This document shows positions 1 through 10,410 of a stretch of 39,393 bases of DNA, piece by piece (the first letter of the stretch is position 1; each line of letters starts with the position of its first letter). This stretch comes from Sulfuricella sp. GTDB taxonomy: Bacteria; Pseudomonadota; Gammaproteobacteria; Burkholderiales; Sulfuricellaceae. The DNA lies in contig JAGXQV010000140.1 of NCBI GenBank assembly GCA_018336195.1, forward strand, positions 1 through 39,393. Reading direction: 5' to 3'. The position numbers and the translations under genes are program-made. Under the pieces are notes generated by a model, which saw only the letters and a program-made list of their open reading frames with translations, was not told where the DNA came from and did no database searches.

Positions 1-3000
1 CTGGCGCGCCGCGCGCGACGGGGGCGGCGCGGCCAGCCGCTGCGCCGCTTCGCCGGGGCGCAAGAAACCGGCCAGCGAATTCACGGTGGGGTACTGGAAC
101 ATCGTGACCAGCGGGAATTGCAGTCCGAATTCCGCTTCGACGCGGCGATGCAGGCGCGCCATCAGCAGCGAATGGCCGCCCAGTTCGAAGAAATTGTCGT
201 GGATACCCACGTTGTCGCGTTGCAGCACTTCCTTCCACAGCGCGGCAATGCGGCTCTCGGTGGCGCTGCGCGGCGCTTCGCCGGCGGGCGAGGCGCTGGC
301 CGGCGCATCCGGCGCGGGGAGCGCCTTGCGGTTCACCTTGCCGTTGGGCAGCAGCGGGAAATGTTCGAGGAACACCACGGCGGGCGGCACCATGTGCACC
401 GGCAACGCTTCGCCGGCGAAGCCGCGCAGAACGGCGGCGCTCAAGCTGGCGCCGCTTTCGGGCAGCACGTAGGCGACCAGCGCTTTCGCCGCGCCCTCGC
501 CGCGCGCCACCACCAGCGCCTGGCGCACTTCGGGATGGCGCATCAGCACTGCCTCGATTTCGCCCAGTTCGATGCGGAAACCGCGAATTTTCACCTGGTC
601 GTCGTTGCGCCCCAGGCATTCGAGATTGCCGTCGGGCAGCCAGCGCCCCTGGTCGCCGGTGCGATAGAGCACCGCGCCCTTGCCGTCGGCGGCATAGGGA
701 TTGGCCACGAAAGCGGCGGCGGTCTTGTCGGGCTTTTGCCAATAGCCTTCGCCGACGCCAATCCCGGACACGCAAATCTCGCCGGGTATGCCCACCGGCA
801 CCAGTTGCAGGCGCTCGTCGAGGACATACAGGGTGAGATTGCCCAGGGTCTTGCCGACCGGCACGTTGTGGGTGGCGGCGGGCAACGGCTCGCGGATCAC
901 GTATTGGCAAATGTCGTCGGCGGCTTCGGTGGGGCCGTAGGCGTTGACCAGCGGCACGTCGGGGAACACCCCGAACCAGCGGTTCACCAGCGCCACTGAG
1001 GCAGCTTCGCCGGTCACCATCGCCCATTCCAGCGCGTCGAGTTGGGCGTCGGGCAGCGCGCGCGCCTGGCCGATCAACTCTTCCAGCACCACCGGCACCA
1101 GTTCGATGAGCGTCACCCGCTCCTCGCGGATCAGGCGGTACAGGCTGTCGGCGCTGCACACCGTGGCGAAATCGGCGATCACCGTGCGCCCGCCGATCAG
1201 CAGCGCGGCAAGGAACTGCCACACCGAAATGTCCGACGAGGACGGCGCGCTCTGGAGGAACACGCTCTCCTCATGGAAAGCCAGTTCCTCGAACTGGGCG
1301 AAGATGTGGTTGAGCGCCCCGTCGTGGCGGACGATGGCGCCCTTCGGCGCGCCGGTGCTGCCCGAGGTGTAGATCATGTAGGCGCGGTCGCGCGGGCCGC
1401 TGCGTGGCGGCGGATTCGCCTCGCTTGCCCGCGCCAGTTCGGCGGGGCCGTGGAAGCTCAAATCGGGATGGGCGGCGGCGAGTTCCGCGCCCTCGCCGTC
1501 GAGCAACAGCACATGGCGCAACGCCGGGGAAGGCAGCACGCCGCCGACGAATTCCGCCCGGCTGATGAGCACCGCCACCCGGCTATCCTCGACCATGTAG
1601 CGGATGCGCTCGTCGGGGTAATCGGGGTCGATGGGCACATAGGCGCCGCCGGCCTTGAGGATGCCCAGCATGGCGGCGAGAAAAGCGTCGCCGCGCATGT
1701 CGAGGATACCCACGAAATCCCCGACCTTGACGCCGCAACCCAGCAACGACGCGGCAATCCGGTTGGCCTGGGCATTCAGCTCGCGGTAGGTTTTGCGCGT
1801 GCCGTTGAAGACCACCGCGAGCTTGTCGGGAGTCTGCTCCACCTGCGCTTCGAATAGCCGGGAAATGCTGGTGTCGGTCGGGTAGTCGCGTGCCGTGTCG
1901 TTGAAGCCGTACAGCAGCAGGTCGCGCTCGTTCGCCGTGAGCAGCGGCAGTTCGGAAATTTTCTGTTCCGGCGCTGCCAGGATGGATTCCAGCAGCGCGC
2001 GGAAATGCCCGCCCATGCGCGCCATGGTCGCGGCGTCGAAGAGGTCGGTGTTGTATTTGAGGAAGCAGAAATAGCTGCCGCTGCCCTCGACCGCCTCGAA
2101 GGAGATATCGAACTGGCCTTCCTGCTGGGCGATCTCGTAAGGCACCGGTTCCAGAGCGCCCCAGCGCAAGCCCGGCCCGTCCATGCCGTCGGGGATCATC
2201 ATGTCGATGATTTCTTTCGACTGCTGCGGGCGTTGCAGGGTGAAATCGGTCTGGAACAGCGGCGAGCGGCTGGGGTCGCGCTCCGGCTGGAGCTTCTCGA
2301 CGATCAGCGGGAAGGGGTATTCCTGGTGGGCCAGCGCATCCAGCACCACCTGGCGGGTGGCACGCAGGAAATCGGCGAAACTCGGGTCACCGGACAGGTC
2401 GCTGCGCAACACCACCGGATTGATGAAATGCCCGACCACCCCGGTAAGCTGGCCGCTGCTGCGCCCGGAAGTGGGACAGCCGACCAGGAACTCGCTCTGC
2501 CCCGAATAACGGTGCAGCAACACGTTGTAGGCGGCGAGCAGCAGCATGTAATCGGTCGCCCCATAGTGGCGCGCCAATTCGTTGAGGCGGGCCGCCAGCT
2601 CGCGCGGCAGGAGGAAGCGCTCGGTCGCCCCGGCATAAGTCTGCACCAGCGGACGGGGCCGGTCGGTGGGCAGGTTGAGGGTGGGCAGGTCACCGGCCAG
2701 GCGCTCGCGCCAGAACGCCCACAGGCGCTCGCCCTCGGGGCTATTCAGAAGATTTTCCTGCCAGCGCGCGTAATCGGCGAAGGTGTAGGGCAGAGGGGCG
2801 AGGCCTGCATCGCTTTCCTGGCAAAGTATCCCGAACTCCTCGATCAAGATCCACAGCGACCAGCCGTCGCAGACGATGTGGTGGGCGACCAGCAGCATCA
2901 CGTGGTCGTCCGGCCCTCGCGAAAAAATATGCACGCGGAACAGCGGCCCGTTCGCCAGATCGAAGGGGCGGTCGTAAGCCGCCGCCACGCCCTCTTTCAA

Positions 3001-6000
3001 GCGCTGCTCGTCCCACCCGGCGGCATCGACCACCTCGAAGCCGAAGCGAGCTTCGGGCAACACCCGTTGCACGACCTTTTCCCCGGCAGGCGTCATCACC
3101 GAGCGCAGCGCGGCATGGCGTTCCACCAGCACGCGGAAGCGCTCGCGCAGGGCGGCGAGATCGAGCGGCGAGTCGAAACGCAGGGCGAAAGCCACATGGT
3201 AGGCGGCACTCTCGGGCGCCAGTTCATGGATCAGCCACAGCGCGCGCTGGCCGTTGGTGAGCGGCACGCTGTCCGTTGCCGCCCCGGCGACCAGCGCCAC
3301 GCCGGGCGCGGTGTCGTTGGCGGCGCGCTGCGCCAGGCTGGCGGCCAGTTCGCGAATGGCAATGCCGCCCATCAGTTCGACGATGGGCATCGGCAGTCCC
3401 AGGCCTTTTTCGATGGCGTTGCGGATTTCCAGCGCCATCAGGGAATCCATGCCCTGCGCGCTCAAGGGTTCGTCGAGCGACAGGTCTGCGGCGATGCTCC
3501 CGAAAATTCCCGCGATCCGGGCGGAGAGCCAATCCAGGAGCCATTCTTCGCGCTTATCCAGGGGCAGTTCGAGGAGTGCGGCGGCTTCCGCGCCTTGCGG
3601 CCCGGCGCCTGCGACGCTTGCCCCGCTCGCCTCAATCAACTCGGACAACAGCGGCACGCCCGCCGCCGACGGATAATGACGCGCCCACACGCCCCAATCC
3701 ACGGGCAGCACCGCCACATAGCCGCTCGCCGCGTTCCACAGCCGCCCCATCAGCGCCAAGGCTTCAACGGCAGGCAGCGCGCGTATCGCCTTGAACTCGT
3801 CGGAGAAGCCTTCCGCCGCCATCCCCGCGTCTTTCCACGGTCCCCAAGCGATGGACAGTGCCGGTTTGCCTTGTGCGCGGCGTGCCACCGCCAGCGCATC
3901 GAGGAAGGCATTAGCGGCGGCATACGCCCCCAACTCCGGCGAACTGAGCAGCGCCGAGGCCGACGACAGCATCATGAAGAAATCCAGCGGCGCGTTCGCG
4001 AGGCAGCGGTCGAGAACCAGCGCGCCGCCCATTTTCGGCGCCAGATGGGCCGCCAGCGCTGCGGCGTCGAGTTCCGCCACCGGCTTGCGGTCGGCAAAAC
4101 CGGCGGCATGGACCACGCCGCGAATCGGTGGCTGGCCGGCACTTTCAAACGCCGCGAGCCAGGCGCGGAACGCCGTTTCATCGGCAATATCCAGCGCCAC
4201 AGCGACCACCGTCGCGCCTTGGCTTTCGATGTGGCGAATCGCCGCAATCCGTTGCCCGTCGCGGCTCTCGGGCGCGATGGTCTGCCATGCGGCGCGCTCC
4301 GGCAGCGGGGTTCTGCCGATCAGCACCAGCGTTCCCGCGCCGCGTTGCGCCATGTCGCGAGCGATTTCCAGGCCGATGTTGCCCAAGCCGCCGCTAATCA
4401 GATAGCTGCCGTCTTTGCTGAGCGCTTGGGGCTCGCTCAGCACCTTCTCGGGCGCTACCCCGGCGAGGCGCGCCACCTGGCATTTCCCGTCGCGGAACAA
4501 CAGTTGGTCTTCGTTCCACTCGCGACCCAAAGCGTCAGCCAATTGCCGCGCCGCATCCGCCGCGTCGGCTTGGGGATCGAGGTCTGCCAGCCCGCCCCAC
4601 AACAGCGCGTGTTCGAGCGCCAGCGTCCGCCCCAGCCCCCACACCACCGCCTGCTGGGGCGCGATATTCCACGCGCCCCGAGTGACCAGCCACAGCCGCG
4701 CGGCACGGACGCCGTGCAAGGCAACCACGGTTTGGGCGATGCCCGCCGCGACATTGGCGGCTTCATCGACCGGGTTTTCTTCGAGGATGTCCAGGCCGCG
4801 CAGATCGACGACCCGTAGCGGTTGGCTGCTACCCGTGTATTGAAATTCCGCGCCCGGCGGGATCACGGTCGCAGTCGCGCCGCGCTCGTCCAGCGCCGCG
4901 ACGAAATGGGCGGTGAAGCCCTGCCGGTCGGCGAGGATGATCCAGTCTTTCCTGGCGGGGTCGGGAATGTCGGGGGATGCCGCTTCCCGCCATTCCACGG
5001 CGTATAGCGAGTCTTGCGCAGCGACCGCTTCCGAGTCGGCCATGTCGATGAATTCGAAGCGGCAATCCTGCACCTGGGCGAGCACCTGTCCGGTCTCGTC
5101 GCTGATCTCGATGCTGCCCGACAGGCTGCGCCCCCCTTCGCCGGATTCGCGCAGCCACGCCCGGCTCCACAACCGTTCCCCGCGTAGCGGCGCGTACAGG
5201 CAGATGTCGCCCATCCGGCGCGCCATGAAGCGCCCCGCCTGGCCTTGTTCATCCGCAAAAGTGGCGAGCAGTTGCCCGCAGGCGTCGAGCAGCGCCGGAT
5301 GGGCGCGATAGCGATCCAGCGAGGCGCGGATTTGCGCGGGCACGGCAATCCGCGCCAGCACTTCCCGGTCGCGCCGCCACAGCCGTTCGATGCCCTGAAA
5401 TCCGCCGCGCCAGTCGTTGCCGCGCGCTTCCCAGCTTGCATAAAAGTCGCCGCCGGCGGTTTCGCCGTGCCATCCGTCGTGCGGGTCGGGCAGCGCCACG
5501 GCTGGCGGTTTTTCGCCGGCTGGGGCGATCCGTCCGGCGGCGTTGCGCAGCCACGGGCGTTGGCCCAGGCGGCTGGCGATGACGAAGGTGTAGCCGCCGT
5601 CGGGGTGTTCGGTGAAGGTGGTTTCAAGTTCGCAGGGGCTATCCGCATCGAGCAGCAGCGGGCGCTCGAAGGTGATTTCCGGGATTGTTCCGCTGCGCTC
5701 CGGGTACAGCGAAGTAAAGGCCGCCGTCGCCATTTCGACATAAGCCACTGCCGGGAAAACGCTTTGCGCGCCGATGCGGTGATCGCGCAGCCAGGCGAGG
5801 TCGGCAGGGGCGACGACAGCGCGCCACACCAACGCCGATTCGCCGACCGGGCTGCCGAGCAACGGATGATGCGCGCCATTGTCCGGCGCGCCGGGAAACC
5901 GGGTGTAGGCAAAGGCCGGACGATAGCTTTTGCGCTGGAAAGGATAACCGGGCAGCACCACCCGGCGGCACCCGGCGTCGCGGTACCACTCGCGCCACTC

Positions 6001-8316
6001 GGGGTCGATGCCGTTCACGTACAACTCGCCCAAGACCGCCAGCAGACGGGCGTTGGCACTGGCCGTGGCGCGCGGGGTCGGGAGCAACAGAGATTGCCCG
6101 AACTCGTCACCGGCAGAGGGGAACGCATCGAGCGTCATCGCCAGAAAGACCTCCTCTCCCGCTGCAACGCTGGCGCGCAGCGCATCGGTCAAGCATGCCG
6201 GGCCGGAAAGCAGCTTTTCCCAATAATGGAAATCAACGACTTCGCCGCTGACCAAAGCCCCGGCAGCCCCCGACCAGTAAGGAATTTCCGGCTCGCGGAA
6301 TGCCCCCGTCGCCTGCCCGCAAATCAAGGCCAGCGCCTGTTCCGGGCCGAACACCCCGGCCACGCAGGCGGCGGCATATTCCCCGGTTGTCTCGCCGAGC
6401 ACGGCGGCGGGAACAATGCCCAGCGATTTCCATAATTCGGCCAGCGCGTATTGCAAGGCGAAGTGTGCCGCCACGGCAAAGGCGCCGGACTCGTCGTGCC
6501 CGTCAAGCGCATCTGTCAGGGAGCGCGGGAGCAGCGGTTGTGCGATCTCCGCGCAAGCATCGAAAGCGCGCCGGAATGTCGGCTGGGTTTCGTACAGTTC
6601 CCGGCTTTGCGCTGCGCCTTCTCCCGCGCCGGGAAACACGAACACCACGCCGCGCCGCTTGGCCCCGGCATTCCCGCGAAACCCGCCCGGCACGGCGGTG
6701 TTATCCGCATACGCCTGGAGCGCTTCCCGCACTTCCTCGCGCGAGGAAACCGGCGCGGCGAAGCGTTGCTCGAAATGGCTGCGGGTGGTTGCGGCGCTGA
6801 AACACAGGTCGGCGACGCCAAGCTCGGGATGCTCCTCGACGAAAGCCGAATAACGTTCGACCAAGTGCTCCAGCGCTGCGGCGGATTTCGCCGAGAGCGT
6901 CAACAACTGTGGGCCTTGCGCAGGAGCGGCGGATTCCGCCTGAACCGGCGCCTGTTCCACCAGCAGATGAACATTGGTGCCGCTGAAACCGAAGGAACTC
7001 ACCCCGGCAATCCGGCTTACCCCCCCCGGCCAAGGGACGTTGCGCCCCACAGGAATGCGGATGGCGAGGTTGGCCCAGTCGATGTGCGGATTGGGCTGCT
7101 TAAAATTCTGGTGCGGCGGAATTTCGCCGTGCTCCAGCGCCAGCGCGGTTTTAAGCAGCGCCGCGATGCCCGCCGCGCCTTCCAGGTGGCCGAGGTTGGA
7201 TTTCACCGAGCCGACCAGCAGCGCGTCGTCCTGGCTGCGGTTGCGGCAATACACGCTCTTCAGGCCGTCGATTTCGATGGGGTCGCCGAGCGGGGTGCCG
7301 GTGCCGTGGGCTTCCACGTAAGCGACCTGCTCGGGCTGCACGCCGGCATTAGCAAGCGCGGCGCGCATCACCTCGGCCTGCGCCAGCGGACTGGGCACGG
7401 TCAGGCCGCTGGCCTGGCCGCCATGATTGACCGCCGAGCCGCGGATCACCGCGACGATCCGGTCGCCGGCGGCGACCGCGTCGGAAAGGCGCTTCAACAA
7501 CACCATCCCGCAGCCCTCGCCGCGCCCGTAGCCGTTGGCCGCCGCATCGAAAGTCTTGCAGCGCCCGTCCGGGGCGAGCATGTTGGCGGCGCACTCGGCC
7601 ACCCCCATCAGCGGCGAAATCATCACGTTCACCCCGCCCGCCAGCGCGGCATCGCACTCGCGCAAACGCAGGCTGCGGCAGGCCAGATGCACCGCCACCA
7701 GCGACGAGGAACAGGCGGTATCCACGGTCAGGGTCGGGCCGTGGAAATCCAGCAAATACGAGAGGCGCCCCGCCGCCACGCTCAACGCGGAACCGGTGCC
7801 GCTATGCAGGTCAATGAAGGAAGGATCGGTCATCAACTGGAGGAAATCGTAGCTCATGCTGCCGACGAACACCCCGGTCTGGCTGCCGCGCAAGCTATCC
7901 GGGGGAATCCCGGCGTTTTCCAGAGCCTCCCAGGCCACCTCCAGCAGCAGGCGCTGCTGCGGGTCCATCATCAGCGCCTCGCGCGGCGAAATTCCGAAAA
8001 AGCGCGGATCGAAACCGTACACGTCCGCCAAAAAGCTCCCGGAGCGACAATACATCTTGCCCTTGGCGCCGGAAGCCGGGTCGAAGAACCCCGCCACATC
8101 CCAGCGGTCGGGGGGAATCTCCCCTACCCCATCCACGCCATTGCTGAGCGCCTCCCAAAACGCCTGCGGGCCATCGCCGCCGCCGGGAAAACGGCAACCC
8201 ATGCCGACGATGGCGATGGGTTCATTGGCCCCTCGCTGCGCTACGCCGAGCTGCGACTGCAACTCGTCGATGCGGGCCAGGGCTTTGGTCATCAGGTCTT
8301 TGTAGCGGGTTTCCAT
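1..8316 (-). CDS. Hybrid PKS-NRPS, KS-AT(degenerate)-DH-KR-ACP-C-A-T (partial, runs off left edge)
   Basis: This modular megasynthase adds one reduced polyketide unit and then one amino acid; 2772 residues are visible. The KS has Cys202 (DTACSSS), His337 and His377, so it looks active. The AT region (about 555-790) is short, reads FPGAG where FPGQG is usual, and has GETTGE at 641-646 instead of GHSxGE, so it looks dead. The DH has His846 and Asp1011 (DACGQ). The KR has Tyr1465 in GAYAAAN. The ACP serine is Ser1625. The C domain has HHIVCDG at 1812-1818. The A domain has A3 [10 protein letters not shown] at 2317-2326 and my hand-read specificity residues are D-I-W-E-M-T-A-D-D, which I cannot assign. 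The T-domain serine is Ser2716 (GGHS), followed by a Pro/Ala-rich linker into the edge. The ATG at 8316 opens a helical [19 protein letters not shown] N-terminus just before the KS. The reading frame was checked at all these motifs and stays open. The Shine-Dalgarno sequence is weak. Confidence 0.93.
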   Translation of the reverse strand, partial: METRYKDLMTKALARIDELQSQLGVAQRGANEPIAIVGMGCRFPGGGDGPQAFWEALSNGVDGVGEIPPDRWDVAGFFDPASGAKGKMYCRSGSFLADVYGFDPRFFGISPREALMMDPQQRLLLEVAWEALENAGIPPDSLRGSQTGVFVGSMSYDFLQLMTDPSFIDLHSGTGSALSVAAGRLSYLLDFHGPTLTVDTACSSSLVAVHLACRSLRLRECDAALAGGVNVMISPLMGVAECAANMLAPDGRCKTFDAAANGYGRGEGCGMVLLKRLSDAVAAGDRIVAVIRGSAVNHGGQASGLTVPSPLAQAEVMRAALANAGVQPEQVAYVEAHGTGTPLGDPIEIDGLKSVYCRNRSQDDALLVGSVKSNLGHLEGAAGIAALLKTALALEHGEIPPHQNFKQPNPHIDWANLAIRIPVGRNVPWPGGVSRIAGVSSFGFSGTNVHLLVEQAPVQAESAAPAQGPQLLTLSAKSAAALEHLVERYSAFVEEHPELGVADLCFSAATTRSHFEQRFAAPVSSREEVREALQAYADNTAVPGGFRGNAGAKRRGVVFVFPGAGEGAAQSRELYETQPTFRRAFDACAEIAQPLLPRSLTDALDGHDESGAFAVAAHFALQYALAELWKSLGIVPAAVLGETTGEYAAACVAGVFGPEQALALICGQATGAFREPEIPYWSGAAGALVSGEVVDFHYWEKLLSGPACLTDALRASVAAGEEVFLAMTLDAFPSAGDEFGQSLLLPTPRATASANARLLAVLGELYVNGIDPEWREWYRDAGCRRVVLPGYPFQRKSYRPAFAYTRFPGAPDNGAHHPLLGSPVGESALVWRAVVAPADLAWLRDHRIGAQSVFPAVAYVEMATAAFTSLYPERSGTIPEITFERPLLLDADSPCELETTFTEHPDGGYTFVIASRLGQRPWLRNAAGRIAPAGEKPPAVALPDPHDGWHGETAGGDFYASWEARGNDWRGGFQGIERLWRRDREVLARIAVPAQIRASLDRYRAHPALLDACGQLLATFADEQGQAGRFMARRMGDICLYAPLRGERLWSRAWLRESGEGGRSLSGSIEISDETGQVLAQVQDCRFEFIDMADSEAVAAQDSLYAVEWREAASPDIPDPARKDWIILADRQGFTAHFVAALDERGATATVIPPGAEFQYTGSSQPLRVVDLRGLDILEENPVDEAANVAAGIAQTVVALHGVRAARLWLVTRGAWNIAPQQAVVWGLGRTLALEHALLWGGLADLDPQADAADAARQLADALGREWNEDQLLFRDGKCQVARLAGVAPEKVLSEPQALSKDGSYLISGGLGNIGLEIARDMAQRGAGTLVLIGRTPLPERAAWQTIAPESRDGQRIAAIRHIESQGATVVAVALDIADETAFRAWLAAFESAGQPPIRGVVHAAGFADRKPVAELDAAALAAHLAPKMGGALVLDRCLANAPLDFFMMLSSASALLSSPELGAYAAANAFLDALAVARRAQGKPALSIAWGPWKDAGMAAEGFSDEFKAIRALPAVEALALMGRLWNAASGYVAVLPVDWGVWARHYPSAAGVPLLSELIEASGASVAGAGPQGAEAAALLELPLDKREEWLLDWLSARIAGIFGSIAADLSLDEPLSAQGMDSLMALEIRNAIEKGLGLPMPIVELMGGIAIRELAASLAQRAANDTAPGVALVAGAATDSVPLTNGQRALWLIHELAPESAAYHVAFALRFDSPLDLAALRERFRVLVERHAALRSVMTPAGEKVVQRVLPEARFGFEVVDAAGWDEQRLKEGVAAAYDRPFDLANGPLFRVHIFSRGPDDHVMLLVAHHIVCDGWSLWILIEEFGILCQESDAGLAPLPYTFADYARWQENLLNSPEGERLWAFWRERLAGDLPTLNLPTDRPRPLVQTYAGATERFLLPRELAARLNELARHYGATDYMLLLAAYNVLLHRYSGQSEFLVGCPTSGRSSGQLTGVVGHFINPVVLRSDLSGDPSFADFLRATRQVVLDALAHQEYPFPLIVEKLQPERDPSRSPLFQTDFTLQRPQQSKEIIDMMIPDGMDGPGLRWGALEPVPYEIAQQEGQFDISFEAVEGSGSYFCFLKYNTDLFDAATMARMGGHFRALLESILAAPEQKISELPLLTANERDLLLYGFNDTARDYPTDTSISRLFEAQVEQTPDKLAVVFNGTRKTYRELNAQANRIAASLLGCGVKVGDFVGILDMRGDAFLAAMLGILKAGGAYVPIDPDYPDERIRYMVEDSRVAVLISRAEFVGGVLPSPALRHVLLLDGEGAELAAAHPDLSFHGPAELARASEANPPPRSGPRDRAYMIYTSGSTGAPKGAIVRHDGALNHIFAQFEELAFHEESVFLQSAPSSSDISVWQFLAALLIGGRTVIADFATVCSADSLYRLIREERVTLIELVPVVLEELIGQARALPDAQLDALEWAMVTGEAASVALVNRWFGVFPDVPLVNAYGPTEAADDICQYVIREPLPAATHNVPVGKTLGNLTLYVLDERLQLVPVGIPGEICVSGIGVGEGYWQKPDKTAAAFVANPYAADGKGAVLYRTGDQGRWLPDGNLECLGRNDDQVKIRGFRIELGEIEAVLMRHPEVRQALVVARGEGAAKALVAYVLPESGASLSAAVLRGFAGEALPVHMVPPAVVFLEHFPLLPNGKVNRKALPAPDAPASASPAGEAPRSATESRIAALWKEVLQRDNVGIHDNFFELGGHSLLMARLHRRVEAEFGLQFPLVTMFQYPTVNSLAGFLRPGEAAQRLAAPPPSRAARQ

Positions 8317-8380
8317 GGGAGAGACTCTTATTCGGCTAAGTCTTTGCGTTTCACGGCAAAGGTATTGATTTTATGTTCAT

Positions 8381-8392
8381 ACACAGCTGTGT
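8381..8392. promoter_or_regulatory. 12-bp palindrome upstream of the PKS-NRPS gene
   Basis: ACACAGCTGTGT is a perfect palindrome in the 174-bp gap between the helicase stop (8491) and the PKS-NRPS start (8316). The gap is AT-rich compared with the synthetase. On the minus strand a TTGTCA box lies just upstream and TATGAA just downstream, with a spacing of about 15 bp that is short for a sigma-70 promoter. A promoter must lie here if the PKS-NRPS gene is not read through from the helicase operon. A role as operator is inference. Confidence 0.3.
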
Positions 8393-8490
8393 TGTGTGAC
8401 AATCCATTTAAATATCAAAATCAGTATATGTAGCCGGCCTTATCTACGTGGCGGCAGACCGAATCCATTGCGTAGTTCGACTCGAAGTTC

Positions 8491-10410
8491 TTATCCGGTT
8501 AAAAGCACAACCTCAGAATCATCGAACCATCCTTCTTTCAATACTTGCAGCCTCACTAATTCAGGCTGCTCCGAATACGCCACAATTGCCAAGCTACTCT
8601 CGGCACGACTACAAGTGACGTAAAAAAGCCGGCGTGTGCGATCTATGGTCGTCTCTTCACCGGTGCTTTCATGTTTGAGGTCTGTCGGACTTTTGGCCTT
8701 TGCACCAAAAAGCTTGTCATAGCTGAATAGAAAGCCTTTGGCTTCATCGTCACTGATGATGACCATTACCCGATGGAATTGGAGGCCTTTGACCCCTTGA
8801 TGCGTACCAAATGACGATGTACCACTTACATACTCTGCATATGCGCCGATCTGATCGAATGGTGATGCAAGAAATTCGCGCCAAGCGGCAAACTCTATAT
8901 CTTGCTCAGCCGCATCCTCTTCATCGCCATCAGCGTTACTTTTGGACGTAATTTCAGGTTCGGCAACGCTATTACCCACGAACATTTGGAGTGCGTCCGG
9001 GATCGCAAAAAGGTTGGTTTCTGCAATAGAATTCAGTACGTCTTGAAACGTCGGATTGGCATTGTTTCCCCATAGGCACATAAGTAAGTCTACAGCAGCT
9101 TTCGCTTTTGCAAGCGGACTCGACCGGTCGCCACCCCAAGCAGCCAGCGCTTTCTCACTCAAAAGGGGGGAGCGGTTTCGCACTGTCTCCGCAACCTTAA
9201 ACGGATCATTTCGACGCATCGCCTCGACAACCGGCAAGACGTCGTTACTAAATAAACGAAGGCCAGGAACTTGCCCATCAATTAGTGACGTGCGCAAACG
9301 TTCAACTTTGTGAAGTGGTGCAAACATTCCGTCAAAGCCCATGCGCCGGGCGGCCATATGATGCTCTAGGATAAGGGTCTTGTATCCGCCCAACTCTGAA
9401 GCCCATCGCATATCGGCTGATGCCTCTGCCATATACTTTGCGATCTCGGCCTCTGTGCCAGTTGCATTCATCATGGCATTTGGCAAGACGAACAACCGTA
9501 CTATTCCCTCAGGCTTGTCTGTGCGGCCCTTCTGCTCTTGCGCGTCAACGTCTTGGCGAACGCGGTTGATCAAGCGAATGACGCGTTGCGGGCAACGGTG
9601 ATTCATTCTCTTCACAGGAGTCGCCCAGCTTTCGGGAATCGCCTGGTCAAGCCCCACTTTTCCATCCGAGTAGATACGCTGCATCATGTCGCCAAATAGT
9701 CCAAGGCAAAACTGTTCGTGATGTGCTTGCTGGACCGCTAGAAAAGCGTCCATAAGATGCTTGTTCGTATCCTGGCTCTCATCGATAAACAGCACGGGGA
9801 AAGAACTGACGAGCACGTTTCGAAGGACTGCTTTGTTTATGAGGAAATGTGATGTGATGCTAATCACTTCACTGTGATTCAGTGCATCACTGCCTTTGTT
9901 GTCCCCCGTCGGGCTATAGACAAAACGCCTGATAGTTTCTAGGCGCGCCAGTCGTCGCTGCTTGCTTGCAATTGAACGCTCACGATCAATTGCAGTCTTG
10001 GTTCCCGGCCTTCCTTTGGCCGCAGCCGCTTGCAACTCAGATATCTCCGTCGCCAGATTGGTTCGCAGCCACTCCCTGATATCAGCGTCGTATCCACCGA
10101 TCAACGACCATGCGAAGGAGTGGATTGTGGAAACCTCGACCAATGGATCAAATTCAAGGCGTTTCTTTATTTCATCGCATGCGGCGTTTGTGTATGTAAT
10201 CACGGCGACACGGCGCCCTTGAAGCTGTAGCAGCCTCCGGTAGTCACGACGAACACGACTTATCGCATTCACCAGTGATCGAGTTTTACCAGATCCTGCA
10301 CCAGCGTATAGAAAAAAACTTTTGGGTTCGCTGAGATTAAGGCATGCATAGATTTCATCATCGACACCGTTGTCAATACTGTTTTCATCCAGCACAGGTG
10401 TGTCATTCAT
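8491..10410 (-). CDS. UvrD/Rep-family (SF1A) helicase, Gabija GajB-like partner of the OLD nuclease
   Basis: 639 residues. Motif I is AGAGSGKT at 36-43, motif II is the LFIDESQDT Walker B box, and the C-terminal part carries THQGVKGLQF (motif V region) and RRLFYVTCSRAE (motif VI), so it should be a working ATP-dependent DNA helicase or translocase. Its ATG overlaps the stop codon of the upstream OLD nuclease gene as ATGA (10407-10410), so the two are translationally coupled. An OLD nuclease directly followed by a UvrD helicase is the gene pair of Gabija anti-phage systems. Both proteins are longer than the Bacillus prototypes as I remember them (about 580 and 490 residues), so this is a divergent or extended Gabija-like pair rather than a clear member. 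Codon use and GC are lower than in the adjacent PKS, which suggests transfer. Confidence 0.88.
   Translation of the reverse strand: MNDTPVLDENSIDNGVDDEIYACLNLSEPKSFFLYAGAGSGKTRSLVNAISRVRRDYRRLLQLQGRRVAVITYTNAACDEIKKRLEFDPLVEVSTIHSFAWSLIGGYDADIREWLRTNLATEISELQAAAAKGRPGTKTAIDRERSIASKQRRLARLETIRRFVYSPTGDNKGSDALNHSEVISITSHFLINKAVLRNVLVSSFPVLFIDESQDTNKHLMDAFLAVQQAHHEQFCLGLFGDMMQRIYSDGKVGLDQAIPESWATPVKRMNHRCPQRVIRLINRVRQDVDAQEQKGRTDKPEGIVRLFVLPNAMMNATGTEAEIAKYMAEASADMRWASELGGYKTLILEHHMAARRMGFDGMFAPLHKVERLRTSLIDGQVPGLRLFSNDVLPVVEAMRRNDPFKVAETVRNRSPLLSEKALAAWGGDRSSPLAKAKAAVDLLMCLWGNNANPTFQDVLNSIAETNLFAIPDALQMFVGNSVAEPEITSKSNADGDEEDAAEQDIEFAAWREFLASPFDQIGAYAEYVSGTSSFGTHQGVKGLQFHRVMVIISDDEAKGFLFSYDKLFGAKAKSPTDLKHESTGEETTIDRTRRLFYVTCSRAESSLAIVAYSEQPELVRLQVLKEGWFDDSEVVLLTG

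Noticed and set aside
2005..4818. Very long plus-strand open frame (937 codons)
   Set aside because: It lies antisense to the PKS-NRPS gene, whose domains are all recognisable. Its product is His/Gln/Arg-rich without any domain. High GC at the third codon position opens such mirror frames.
6000..6420. Frameshift as the explanation of the short AT domain
   Set aside because: Flanking KS, AT ends and DH are all in one frame and there are too few bases for the missing segment in any frame; it is a true deletion.
6451..8433. Plus-strand open frame of 660 codons opposite the KS-AT region
   Set aside because: Antisense to conserved KS catalytic motifs; biased composition and no domain.
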